A program made the position numbers and the translations under genes. From a virus, in IMG/VR virus record IMGVR_UViG_3300032116_015691, positions 1-40,742 of that record: DNA of 40,742 nt, one strand, 5' to 3'. Each line of letters begins with the position of its first letter. Position 1 is the stretch's first letter. This document shows, in pieces, positions 12,858-20,538 of the stretch. A model generated the notes under the pieces. That model was not told the origin of the DNA and did not search any database. It saw nothing but the letters and a program-made list of their open reading frames with translations.

Positions 12858-15185
12858 TTATTGATTTATACCTGTTCTCAAAACTGGTGGCACAGTACCA
12901 ATTTCTGTTCTTGAGTCTCCCAAATTACTCAATGGATCTCGCGTTGCTTCACATCTTTGGGTAAATTTGCCTTCTTTGAATATATGTGTTACTTGTACCA
13001 TCATATAGAGTGCATTGAAAAAATCAACGTCATCACGCAGATTCATAAATCCTGTAGTTTCGTCAGGAATAGTACCAGCACGGAAAGCTAGCAGAAAAAA
13101 TGCATCGTACGGTTGGTAAACTGCAAACTCATCATTAACAGGTGTAGCAGGTGTACCAGGTGTGCCTGCTGCTCCCCTATATCCTGGTATTCCGGATAAA
13201 AGCTGCCTATCTCGCTCTAAGTTTGACGCTCCTAACCAATATGGGTCCCCTCGTATTTCCATAGTGATGTTAACCATATCTTGCATTCTAGCATAAATTT
13301 GTTGAGTTACACTTGAATACATTTGTCGCACATCAGAGTCTGAAGTGTTTTGTGGACGCACTGTGTTAACTAGGTCTCGGGGATCAGAAATATATGTGAG
13401 CTGAGCTGGCATGGACCTGTTATTCACGCTGAATTCATCTTCAGTGAATTCAATAGGAGCTCTGCGTCTTTGAGCTGCGGTTCGTTCTCTTTCAAGCTGA
13501 GCTCTTAAATCAGTAACAGGCGCAACAAGTTGCCCAAAAGGCTGATATAAATTTTCTAATGATTCCGCCATCACAGGGTCAAACACTACTAATGATCCTT
13601 GTGCAAGAACTCGTTGTGCCGCAGCATCCTGTTGTTCTATCTGAGCAAGTTGTTGCTGTAGTGCAATAATTTGTTGATCTAAGGCGGGAATGTCAGCTAA
13701 AGATGCCCCTGCCCGTTGTCCTCGTAATGCCAATAATTGTTGCTGTACAGCATCCCATTGCTGCTGAGCTTGTTGCCGTATATTCAACGCCTGCTGCAAT
13801 TCACTCAAAGAGGCTCGTGCTGAACTGAATGAGCTTGGTAAAACTGTGTTTTGTGTCAGTGCCGTTGGGATCCAATGAAGTGTATTAAATTGAACATCTA
13901 AATTTATAATTTCTGTATTATTGCCAGTGTAAAAATACAAATAAGCTTTCTTTAGAAGCTTACTTGTATCTGTATTGATACTTGCTAGTCTAGCATCGTG
14001 AAATGCATTTATAAGTTGGAAAATCCTTCCAAAATCTTGACTAGGCACAGCGCGACGAGTTTCTTTAACATTTATGAAAAATTGTAAATTCCTAATATAA
14101 TCATTTCGCAAATAATCCCATCCAATATTTTTCACCACGCATTCAATCCACGGCACTCTCACAATACCAGACTGATCATCAGGTATAAAAAAGCGTACAT
14201 CTTCAATAGATGCGCATACATCATCTACCAAGGCACCAATGCTTATACCTCGACCAGCAATGATCTCAATTTTGTCACCCACTTGCCGGAAACTTGCCCT
14301 ACGATTGTTTATTCTTGGATTGAATTTGATTTTTTGATTTTTCAATTCATCAGCAATAAAAAACTGATAAACCACAACTTGCGTTTGTTGATCTTGTGGT
14401 TGTTGGCTTCTCCGTAAGCCAATATAAAAGTCGTTAAGTTCATTCTCCAATTTTTGAAAAAATTCACCAACAGTTTTATCAAAATTAATTATGCCTTGCC
14501 CAGGTAATTGAACTCCACCAATGTTTTGGACAGTTCTTACTTGACTACCACCACCCAGGGTTATTGTGTAAGTTTGTGGTAAGACATAAAAGGTGTTTTT
14601 AAAACCCATGTTATTGTTAACAGCCGCTTTCAAACGATAAATTGTTCCTGCGGCTGTAAGCGTGTTTGTTAAGTCAACTATATTAAGTTTGTAAACCTTA
14701 TAAAATGTATTTTGTGATGAAGGTACTAGATTGCCATCAGCATCATAGAAGTCAAACCACAAAATCAGAAATATAGGAGCTAACCTCCAATTCAAAACTC
14801 CAATTTGACGGCTACTTTCAAACATTTTATCAGGAAGGCTCATGTTATAAGGCTCAGCTATTACCATATCAACCTCTACTGAGGCAGCATTTTTGGTTTT
14901 AAAATTGTGACTTACAGCATCCTTGATTTCACATTCCACGATGTTGAAACCAGCAGTAACCCCACTTTCTGCAATTACAATATACCGAACGTCGTTATTC
15001 AACAACTTTGTATCAATATCATCTTCCTCGGCTTCTCTATCGTTAACCAAGACTAATTGTAAATGATACGTGTATCTGTCGTGATAATTCAAGACATTGT
15101 CTTCAGGGCTAAAATTTAACCCTTTCAGGGCTAAGTCACGCAAGATCTGTCGAAGGTAATGATTAGTAACAAGAGGTGTAGGCAT
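12858..15185 (-). CDS. gp27-like baseplate hub subunit
   Basis: 775 aa, larger than T4 gp27 (391 aa). The C-terminal part has IRGDPYWLG and MMVQVTHIFKEGKFTQ followed by EATRDPLSNL, a pattern typical of gp27/VgrG-type hub domains. A central segment (about residues 455-530) is extremely Gln/Ala-rich and heptad-patterned, predicting a coiled coil. It lies directly upstream of the gp5-like spike, the natural partner of gp27, with a 15-nt gap, and its start interleaves with the gp53-like stop (TAATG), so all three are probably co-translated. Assignment rests on position and weak motifs. Confidence 0.5.
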   Translation of the reverse strand: MPTPLVTNHYLRQILRDLALKGLNFSPEDNVLNYHDRYTYHLQLVLVNDREAEEDDIDTKLLNNDVRYIVIAESGVTAGFNIVECEIKDAVSHNFKTKNAASVEVDMVIAEPYNMSLPDKMFESSRQIGVLNWRLAPIFLILWFDFYDADGNLVPSSQNTFYKVYKLNIVDLTNTLTAAGTIYRLKAAVNNNMGFKNTFYVLPQTYTITLGGGSQVRTVQNIGGVQLPGQGIINFDKTVGEFFQKLENELNDFYIGLRRSQQPQDQQTQVVVYQFFIADELKNQKIKFNPRINNRRASFRQVGDKIEIIAGRGISIGALVDDVCASIEDVRFFIPDDQSGIVRVPWIECVVKNIGWDYLRNDYIRNLQFFINVKETRRAVPSQDFGRIFQLINAFHDARLASINTDTSKLLKKAYLYFYTGNNTEIINLDVQFNTLHWIPTALTQNTVLPSSFSSARASLSELQQALNIRQQAQQQWDAVQQQLLALRGQRAGASLADIPALDQQIIALQQQLAQIEQQDAAAQRVLAQGSLVVFDPVMAESLENLYQPFGQLVAPVTDLRAQLERERTAAQRRRAPIEFTEDEFSVNNRSMPAQLTYISDPRDLVNTVRPQNTSDSDVRQMYSSVTQQIYARMQDMVNITMEIRGDPYWLGASNLERDRQLLSGIPGYRGAAGTPGTPATPVNDEFAVYQPYDAFFLLAFRAGTIPDETTGFMNLRDDVDFFNALYMMVQVTHIFKEGKFTQRCEATRDPLSNLGDSRTEIGTVPPVLRTGINQ

Positions 15186-15484
15186 TATATTCGGCTTTCA
15201 AGACTTAGTTGGCTAGGAGCATATATGGTTATGCCGGGCACAAAATCATATATTGGGTCAACAATTTGATCTGGATTTAACATCGCAAACACCCACCAGG
15301 CTCGTGGATTTTGATATAATTCAAAACTCAATAAGTCAGGGCGATGTAAATGGCGTTGTGCCAATGTAACAACAAGATCATCACTTGTTCGTGCAAGTAA
15401 TGGAGGTACCCAAAATCCCAAATATGTGGTATTTTGTGGAGTCCGATAATACGGACTGCTACGAAGATAAGTTACTGTTGTCAT
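15185..15484 (-). CDS. gp53-like baseplate wedge protein
   Basis: 99 aa. The pattern RPDLLSFELYQNPRAWWVFA then LNPDQI matches the corresponding stretch of T4 gp53 (RPEELANAIYGNPQLYWVLL, then MCND). T4 gp53 is about 196 aa; this is a short version keeping the LysM-like wedge core. gp53 ties neighbouring wedges together around the hub. Both ends are coupled to neighbours by TAATG overlaps (15184-15187 and 15482-15486). Confidence 0.75.
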   Translation of the reverse strand: MTTVTYLRSSPYYRTPQNTTYLGFWVPPLLARTSDDLVVTLAQRHLHRPDLLSFELYQNPRAWWVFAMLNPDQIVDPIYDFVPGITIYAPSQLSLESRI

Positions 15485-16449
15485 TAGATGAAATCACTTT
15501 GACTGCTGTCGCCATTTATATATTTGGGCAACTCGAATCTCTTACGCAATGTAGTAGGAGTATGTTGCACAATCAATGTAACAGAAATTTTAAACAAACT
15601 AGGGAGCCAAACACCTTTTGTGGCTGACGGCGTAGGTTGTTGAACACTTGCACCTGGTGGGTTGTTCAATGGATCGTCCCAATTCCGGTTGGCAGGCTGG
15701 GTAACACCAGGTAAGCCTTGCAAGGCTAGTCCAGGTTCGCCTGCTTCTTCAAGCTGTTGGGGAGTTCGAATTATTGGTGTTGGACGCACTGGAATAGTGG
15801 GTTGATTATTGGCAGGTAATCCACTTGCTACTTGAACATAATCAACATCATCAGGAAATCCTATGATGTAGCTCTTGACTATCACTGGCAAATTGTTGAA
15901 CACAAAAGGTCCATATGCATTGAACAAGAGAATAGGAGGTGGCGTGCCGGCATCTTTGTCGTTTTCGCCAAAATGCATCTTGCTCATGGTTCTCAAAAAG
16001 TGAATGCAAGCCAGCGCATACCGGCCCTCTTTTTGATTCTGCACTGTGAATTGCCCATCAACACTGAAAGAGGTTGCAGGTGTTCGTGCAAATACATGAA
16101 AGTCTTGGTTTGTGTGCACTGTGGAAATGGTTTGGTAATCAATGTCTTGTTGATAATTGATTGTGGGCGTATAAGGCCAAACCATGCCATTGTTGGTTTC
16201 ACGCAATGGATCCAGCAAGCCCTTGCCCAATACTCTGTTGGCAGCAGCTGGCCGGGGACGCAAGCTCACACGCCGGTTGGTGGGATCTTGATTGTTGAGT
16301 GTGCCCAACAAGTTAACACCATCACCTACACCAAATCCACCAAACAAGCCACGAGGAAAAATAGCTGATGCTGCACTTCCCACTACATTGTTGACAAGGC
16401 CACCCACGAGCGAGCCTGTATTGATACCAAATCCACCAAACCTAGGCAT
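15484..16449 (-). CDS. gp48/gp54-like baseplate-tail tube junction protein
   Basis: 321 aa from ATG 16449, which has AGAGGA upstream; a longer frame exists but its extra residues are a shadow of the divergent gene. The core (PATSFSVDGQFTVQNQKEGR, then ALACIHFLRTMSKMHFGEND, GTPPPILLFNAYG and a VIVKSYIIGFPDDVDYV strand) matches the tail-tube-like fold of T4 gp48/gp54, which cap the hub and start tube assembly. The N-terminal 60 residues are Gly-rich. A Pro-rich insert lies before the last strands. It sits in a baseplate operon with the gp53-, gp27- and gp5-like genes, driven by the late motif at 16481-16487. Confidence 0.6.
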   Translation of the reverse strand: MPRFGGFGINTGSLVGGLVNNVVGSAASAIFPRGLFGGFGVGDGVNLLGTLNNQDPTNRRVSLRPRPAAANRVLGKGLLDPLRETNNGMVWPYTPTINYQQDIDYQTISTVHTNQDFHVFARTPATSFSVDGQFTVQNQKEGRYALACIHFLRTMSKMHFGENDKDAGTPPPILLFNAYGPFVFNNLPVIVKSYIIGFPDDVDYVQVASGLPANNQPTIPVRPTPIIRTPQQLEEAGEPGLALQGLPGVTQPANRNWDDPLNNPPGASVQQPTPSATKGVWLPSLFKISVTLIVQHTPTTLRKRFELPKYINGDSSQSDFI

Positions 16450-16480
16450 GGAACGTTGTCCTCTTGTAATCTTTGTTGAA

Positions 16481-16487
16481 TATTTAT
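16481..16487 (-). promoter_or_regulatory. Candidate late promoter (ATAAATA)
   Basis: The minus strand reads CCCATAAATATTC upstream of the baseplate operon beginning at 16449. It is back-to-back with the plus-strand motif at 16508, in a 73-nt divergent gap. Confidence 0.6.
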
Positions 16488-16507
16488 GGGTAAAAAACCA
16501 GCGGAAA

Positions 16508-16516
16508 CTTAAATAA
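16508..16516 (+). promoter_or_regulatory. Candidate late promoter (CTTAAATAA)
   Basis: CTTAAATAA lies six bases before the ATG at 16523, in the divergent gap, opposite the baseplate operon promoter. Confidence 0.45.
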
Positions 16517-16522
16517 TGGATC

Positions 16523-17356
16523 ATGAAATTATTTGAACTTTCCCAACAAAATTTGTTTGAAGGCGGCAATGTGTTCAAAACCGCAGATGGCAAACCCAAG
16601 ACCTCCCGTATCCTTCTTGCACAAATCAGCCCCACGTTGGACTGGCTGGAAAAAGTCACTGGCTTGCCCATGCATGGCATGACCTTGGGCAGTGTGGGCA
16701 AGAAGGCCAGCAGTGGTGATATAGACATTGTTGTGGACAGCAACAAAATTTCCAAGAAAGCATTTGGCCAAAGTTTGGAAAACTGGGCAATTGGTCAAGG
16801 TTTAAATCCCAAAGACCATGTTAAAATTGCAGGTGAAGTTCACTTACTTACACCCATAGCTGGAGATGCCCAGAACGGGTTCGTGCAAACTGATTTCTTT
16901 TTTCATGAAGATCCATCTTGGATGAAATTCAGCATGCAAAGTCCAGGGGATGCCAGCAACTACAGTGGTGCCGAAAGAAACCAACTCATGAGCAGCATTG
17001 CCAAAGCCTTGGGATTGAAATACAGTTGGCAACGTGGCTTGTTGAATCGTGAAGATGAAAGTGTTATCTCCAAAGATCCAGATACCATAGCCCAAACACT
17101 GCTGGGACCCCGCTTTACAGCCAGCAGTTTTGACAGTGTGGAATCAATTCAGCGAGCTATAAAAGGCAACAAACGCATAGAGCAGGGATTGCAGGGGTTG
17201 ATTCACACGCTGCAAAGCACAGACAAATTGGGTCCCACTGGGAAACCCACAATGGATGTGAAAACTGGAAAGCACAAACAAAAAAGCCCCAGTGATCAAC
17301 GCAAAGATCAGGAAGAAGCTCAGCGTATAATCAAACTCACAGGGGTTTCCCTTTAA
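16523..17356 (+). CDS. Pol-beta/MNT-superfamily nucleotidyltransferase
   Basis: 277 aa. LGSVGKKASSGDIDIVVDS (GS at 56-57, D66 and D68) plus a third acidic residue in VQTDFFFHED (D124) form the GS-x-DxD-x-D catalytic layout of DNA polymerase beta-fold nucleotidyltransferases, a family that includes CCA-adding enzymes, minimal MNT transferases and antitoxin/adenylylation enzymes. The C-terminal half is helical and Lys-rich (KTGKHKQKSPSDQRKDQEE), consistent with nucleic acid binding. Substrate unknown. It ends interleaved (TTAA at 17353-17356) with a large three-domain enzyme on the other strand, suggesting the two may act together. Shine-Dalgarno is weak. Confidence 0.75.
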   Translation: MKLFELSQQNLFEGGNVFKTADGKPKTSRILLAQISPTLDWLEKVTGLPMHGMTLGSVGKKASSGDIDIVVDSNKISKKAFGQSLENWAIGQGLNPKDHVKIAGEVHLLTPIAGDAQNGFVQTDFFFHEDPSWMKFSMQSPGDASNYSGAERNQLMSSIAKALGLKYSWQRGLLNREDESVISKDPDTIAQTLLGPRFTASSFDSVESIQRAIKGNKRIEQGLQGLIHTLQSTDKLGPTGKPTMDVKTGKHKQKSPSDQRKDQEEAQRIIKLTGVSL

Positions 17357-19572
17357 GTTTTGAGACCCCAATTAGGGTCCAGTGGCTTGACCTGAATGCG
17401 ATCAAACAACAAAGGGAAATCAGGCAAAACTTGCGGCAAATCAGTTCGGTCCATCCAACTGTAGTTCACGCTGCTGTGTGGTATGAAATCAGGAAAATCA
17501 TGAGTCCCACCCTTGCTTTTCAAGTGGTGATGAAACTTGTGTGCAATTTCGCAATCAAGATCCAAGCATAGGGCTTTGTCCCCCAGCTTGGTCCATCCCT
17601 GAATTTTAGCTGGCACAACAACTGTATTACCGTGCATGCTCATGAGATGAGAGGCTGGCTTTTGACTATAGAGAACAGTCATGTGAAGTTCATCAGTGTT
17701 CATGCAAGGAACACCATTTTTGTCACACCATTCTTTCAATTGAGCAGCATGTGGTGGACTCATGGTCAAGGTCACAATTGTGCCTGCAGGATGCAAACTG
17801 GATTCCATTACTTTGTTCCGTGGATGCTTGAGGTAACGTCGTACAGCTTGAAACAGTTGGTTGCTGAGTTCAAGGTCCAAACCCACAGCTTGTTGAAAAG
17901 CTTCTTTGTCTTTGTTCAATACAGCTTCACGAGCCTTGGTGCCGCTTACGCCCTTGACACCGTTGTGATCGGGATTTCTTTCCCCAGCTGAAACCACTTT
18001 GATGTGAATGGGTTCACGCTGATGTTTCTCACGTATTTCAGGACTGTTCCAACTGTCCAAGAGCTCTCTCATGCCCTTGACCCGATCTTCACCAGCCACA
18101 AACACAAAATCTCGATAGCCTTTGTTGTAGAGCCATTCAGCAGCTTGTAGTGGTGTTTTCACATCTGGGTCTTGCACCAAATGTTCTGCATGATCAGGCA
18201 TAATGCGCTGGAAAAACTCCACCTTTTCTTCCCAAGGCAAAGGGTTCTTTTTGCCGTCTTGACTATGACTCAAAAAGATCCAATAGTCATCGTCACCAGC
18301 ATGTTTGGCCATCAAGTTCACCAGATGCTGATGACCCAAAGTGGGAGGGTTCATTCGGCCAAAGGTCCAGACAACGCTTTTTGTGCTTTGTTCCATAAGT
18401 GACTCAGGTTGCGCTTTTCTCATAAATTGTGCACGATTCACAAACTTAACAATACCAGTTGGGGTTACTGCCACAAAGCCTTCATGGCCAGGCTGGCCTC
18501 CCAAACTGGCACCCACCGTTGAGCCAGCTTGATTGTCCATCTGGCTTTTGAGGTCCAGCTTCAAGCTGTTCAACAAACTCACAATGCGCCACACACTGTT
18601 GTAACCATGCATGTGGCTCTGTATCCATTTCAAACACTTTTCCTGCATGCCTGGGCTTGCAGGACTGTTGATCCCTGTAAACCAATCCAAAAACTCTCTT
18701 GCAACATGTGAAAAATTTGAGCTGCCTTTTTCTGCCTTTTTGGCCAAAAAGCTTTTCATGTAGCCTGGAAGACTAGCAATTTTCTGCGTCTCTAGCTGAC
18801 CTCTATCCAAGAATGATTTCACACTCACTGCGTGCACTCTAAACAAGTGTGACAGTTTGTCAACCAAGGATTTATCCAACTTCAAACTGGTGAGCATGGT
18901 GGCTTCATGAGGCAAGATAGCCAGGCCAAGATCACTCCTGAAACCATAATCTGCAACATTTCTCAATGCTTCGGGTTCTTGATCAGAGGGGCTTTGATAA
19001 ACACTGTGGATAACTACTCCTGCACTGCTGTTGCCGATCATTTCACCATACTGACTGTTGAGGGGAACGCGGTAGGTTATTTTGTTGGGAGTGAATTCAT
19101 AAGCGCCATCAACTATGGGCGGAACACCAGTCCACAACAAATCCGATTGAACGTAACCGATAAATCCTTTTGGGGTAACTTTTTTCAACAATGGGTAGAG
19201 ACTGGCTATTTTGTTGGCATATGCCAGTCGAGCACTTTTTGCACTGGGGCTAGTGTCTTTCATTTTCCTGCTCATGAGCATGTTCACAATAGCCTCAGGG
19301 CTTGTGGTCAGCCCATCATACTTCTTGCTGCTGAACCCAGCTTTGTCAGTGAGCACGAATTTGTGATCTTTCCAGCCAAAGATCAAGGCCGGAGTTCCAT
19401 CAAACTTGATGGAAACATATTCTGGCTTGTGGGCAGTTGCACTCAGTATATGAAAAGCTCTTTTGGCACCGTCCAACCCATCATCAAATATCATGTCCTC
19501 TGGATGCTCAATACGGGCTTTGGCCTCAGTTAAAGAGAGATTCACTTGTGGTAGTAGGTTAAACAGCTTCAT
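17353..19572 (-). CDS. Three-domain enzyme: ligase-like / HxGH nucleotidyltransferase / 2H phosphoesterase
   Basis: 739 aa. Domain 1 (about 1-395) carries nucleotidyltransferase-ligase motifs: KFDG at 56-59 (motif I, candidate adenylated Lys56), FIGYVQSDLLW (motif III-like), GHEGFVAV at about 362-369 (motif IV) and VKFVNR at about 375-380 (motif V). Domain 2 (about 398-585) is an HxGH-type nucleotidyltransferase like NMN adenylyltransferase: GRMNPPTLGHQH at 405-416, VAGEDRVKG, and GVSGTKAR at 541-548. Domain 3 (about 590-739) has the two short motifs of 2H phosphoesterases, HMT (630-632) and HSS (699-701). The layout resembles tRNA ligase Trl1 (ligase, kinase, cyclic phosphodiesterase) with the kinase replaced. 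Roles in RNA end repair, NAD metabolism or signal degradation are inferred, not shown. Confidence 0.75.
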   Translation of the reverse strand: MKLFNLLPQVNLSLTEAKARIEHPEDMIFDDGLDGAKRAFHILSATAHKPEYVSIKFDGTPALIFGWKDHKFVLTDKAGFSSKKYDGLTTSPEAIVNMLMSRKMKDTSPSAKSARLAYANKIASLYPLLKKVTPKGFIGYVQSDLLWTGVPPIVDGAYEFTPNKITYRVPLNSQYGEMIGNSSAGVVIHSVYQSPSDQEPEALRNVADYGFRSDLGLAILPHEATMLTSLKLDKSLVDKLSHLFRVHAVSVKSFLDRGQLETQKIASLPGYMKSFLAKKAEKGSSNFSHVAREFLDWFTGINSPASPGMQEKCLKWIQSHMHGYNSVWRIVSLLNSLKLDLKSQMDNQAGSTVGASLGGQPGHEGFVAVTPTGIVKFVNRAQFMRKAQPESLMEQSTKSVVWTFGRMNPPTLGHQHLVNLMAKHAGDDDYWIFLSHSQDGKKNPLPWEEKVEFFQRIMPDHAEHLVQDPDVKTPLQAAEWLYNKGYRDFVFVAGEDRVKGMRELLDSWNSPEIREKHQREPIHIKVVSAGERNPDHNGVKGVSGTKAREAVLNKDKEAFQQAVGLDLELSNQLFQAVRRYLKHPRNKVMESSLHPAGTIVTLTMSPPHAAQLKEWCDKNGVPCMNTDELHMTVLYSQKPASHLMSMHGNTVVVPAKIQGWTKLGDKALCLDLDCEIAHKFHHHLKSKGGTHDFPDFIPHSSVNYSWMDRTDLPQVLPDFPLLFDRIQVKPLDPNWGLKT

Positions 19573-19608
19573 TGCAAGGCCCCAACATAATCTTTTAGCA
19601 ATCTATTG

Positions 19609-19617
19609 AATTATTTA
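19609..19617 (-). promoter_or_regulatory. Candidate late promoter (TTAAATAAT)
   Basis: The minus strand reads TGTTAAATAATTC about 37 nt upstream of the ATG of the three-domain enzyme (19572). GGGGCC lies between as a weak ribosome binding site. Confidence 0.45.
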
Positions 19618-19636
19618 ACAGACTTTGTTGTCCATT

Positions 19637-19666
19637 TTGACATCTCCTGCAACCAATTGCAAAATT
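19637..19666 (+). promoter_or_regulatory. Possible sigma70-type promoter for gp55
   Basis: TTGACA (19637-19642) followed by TCTCCTGC and, 18 nt after the -35, AAAATT. The -10 is poor, but the CTCCTGC spacer element is shared with the early promoters at 3651 and 7424, fitting the need to express a late sigma factor before late transcription. Confidence 0.35.
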
Positions 19667-19692
19667 TAGGGTTTCAAACACAAAGGACTCGA

Positions 19693-20538
19693 ATGGCATT
19701 GGTTCCCAAGATCAAATATCTAACAAACAAAGATTTATTGTCTGCAATACATGAAAGCAAGATTACGTTTTGTGAATTTGTTGACAAAAAATACTCTGAT
19801 TTTGATGTCATTGTATATGATCTTGTGGCAGCAACTCCAGAAGTGTTGGACGCTGCCCGGCACAAAAAGCTGGCTAACAAAATAGCTGAAGAAAAGAAAG
19901 CCAGTGGCAGCAAGACTTTTGAATCTTCTCTTACGCTAGATGATGTGCCTTTGGAGGAAATTGTTGTGCGACTCATGACATTTGAGCACATTCCGTTGAA
20001 CCCTGCCAAAGCTGACAAAGCCAAAAATCAAGCTGAGAAACACATTAGGTGTAATTTTCCTCCCTTTCAACACTGGATTTTTGAAAACAACACGTGGAAA
20101 TGTGTGGGCAAGAGTCATTACAAGAATGGTGAGTTCACCTTAACTGGCGGCAAAATAACGGACCGATTGGCAGCAATGTGGATCAAACTAGTGGACCGTT
20201 ATGGTCATCGAGGAAATTGGCGAGGTTATACTTATCTGGATGAAATGAAGGCCCAAGCATTGGTGCAGCTGGCACAGGTGGGACTCCAATTTGATGAAGC
20301 CAAAAGCGCAAACCCATTCGCTTATTATACTACCGTAAGTAGTACAAGTTTTCTCAAGATATTGCAACTGGAAAAGAGAAGTCAACACATAAGAGATGAT
20401 CTTTTGATCATGCATGGTGCAACACCTAGTCACACCCGCCAGACAGAGGATCAGTTAGCACAACAACTGGGATTTGACAATGCAGAAGCAGCGGCCCCAC
20501 TTGTTGTGCCTCAAATGAGCCCAACTGGACCCATCTAG
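19693..20538 (+). CDS. gp55-like late sigma factor
   Basis: 281 aa from ATG 19693, with AAAGGA about six bases upstream. It is larger than T4 gp55 (185 aa) through an inserted middle region. The N-terminus (KIKYLTNKDLLSAI) matches T4 KYNYVNNKELLQAI. The sigma core (WRGYTYLDEMKAQALVQLAQ, then FDEAKSANPFAYYTT and FLKILQLEKRSQHI) matches the T4 region FSGYTQSWKQEMIADGI, FDETKYKNPHAYIT, FVQRIKKERK. gp55 directs host RNA polymerase to TATAAATA-type late promoters, and such motifs are frequent in this window. It ends with a CTAG interleaved stop shared with the homing endonuclease gene. Confidence 0.85.
   Translation: MALVPKIKYLTNKDLLSAIHESKITFCEFVDKKYSDFDVIVYDLVAATPEVLDAARHKKLANKIAEEKKASGSKTFESSLTLDDVPLEEIVVRLMTFEHIPLNPAKADKAKNQAEKHIRCNFPPFQHWIFENNTWKCVGKSHYKNGEFTLTGGKITDRLAAMWIKLVDRYGHRGNWRGYTYLDEMKAQALVQLAQVGLQFDEAKSANPFAYYTTVSSTSFLKILQLEKRSQHIRDDLLIMHGATPSHTRQTEDQLAQQLGFDNAEAAAPLVVPQMSPTGPI

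Noticed and set aside
16450-16755. N-terminal extension of the gp48/54-like protein to 423 aa
   Set aside because: The extra 102 residues are antisense to the divergent nucleotidyltransferase gene, while ATG 16449 has a good ribosome site and a late promoter.
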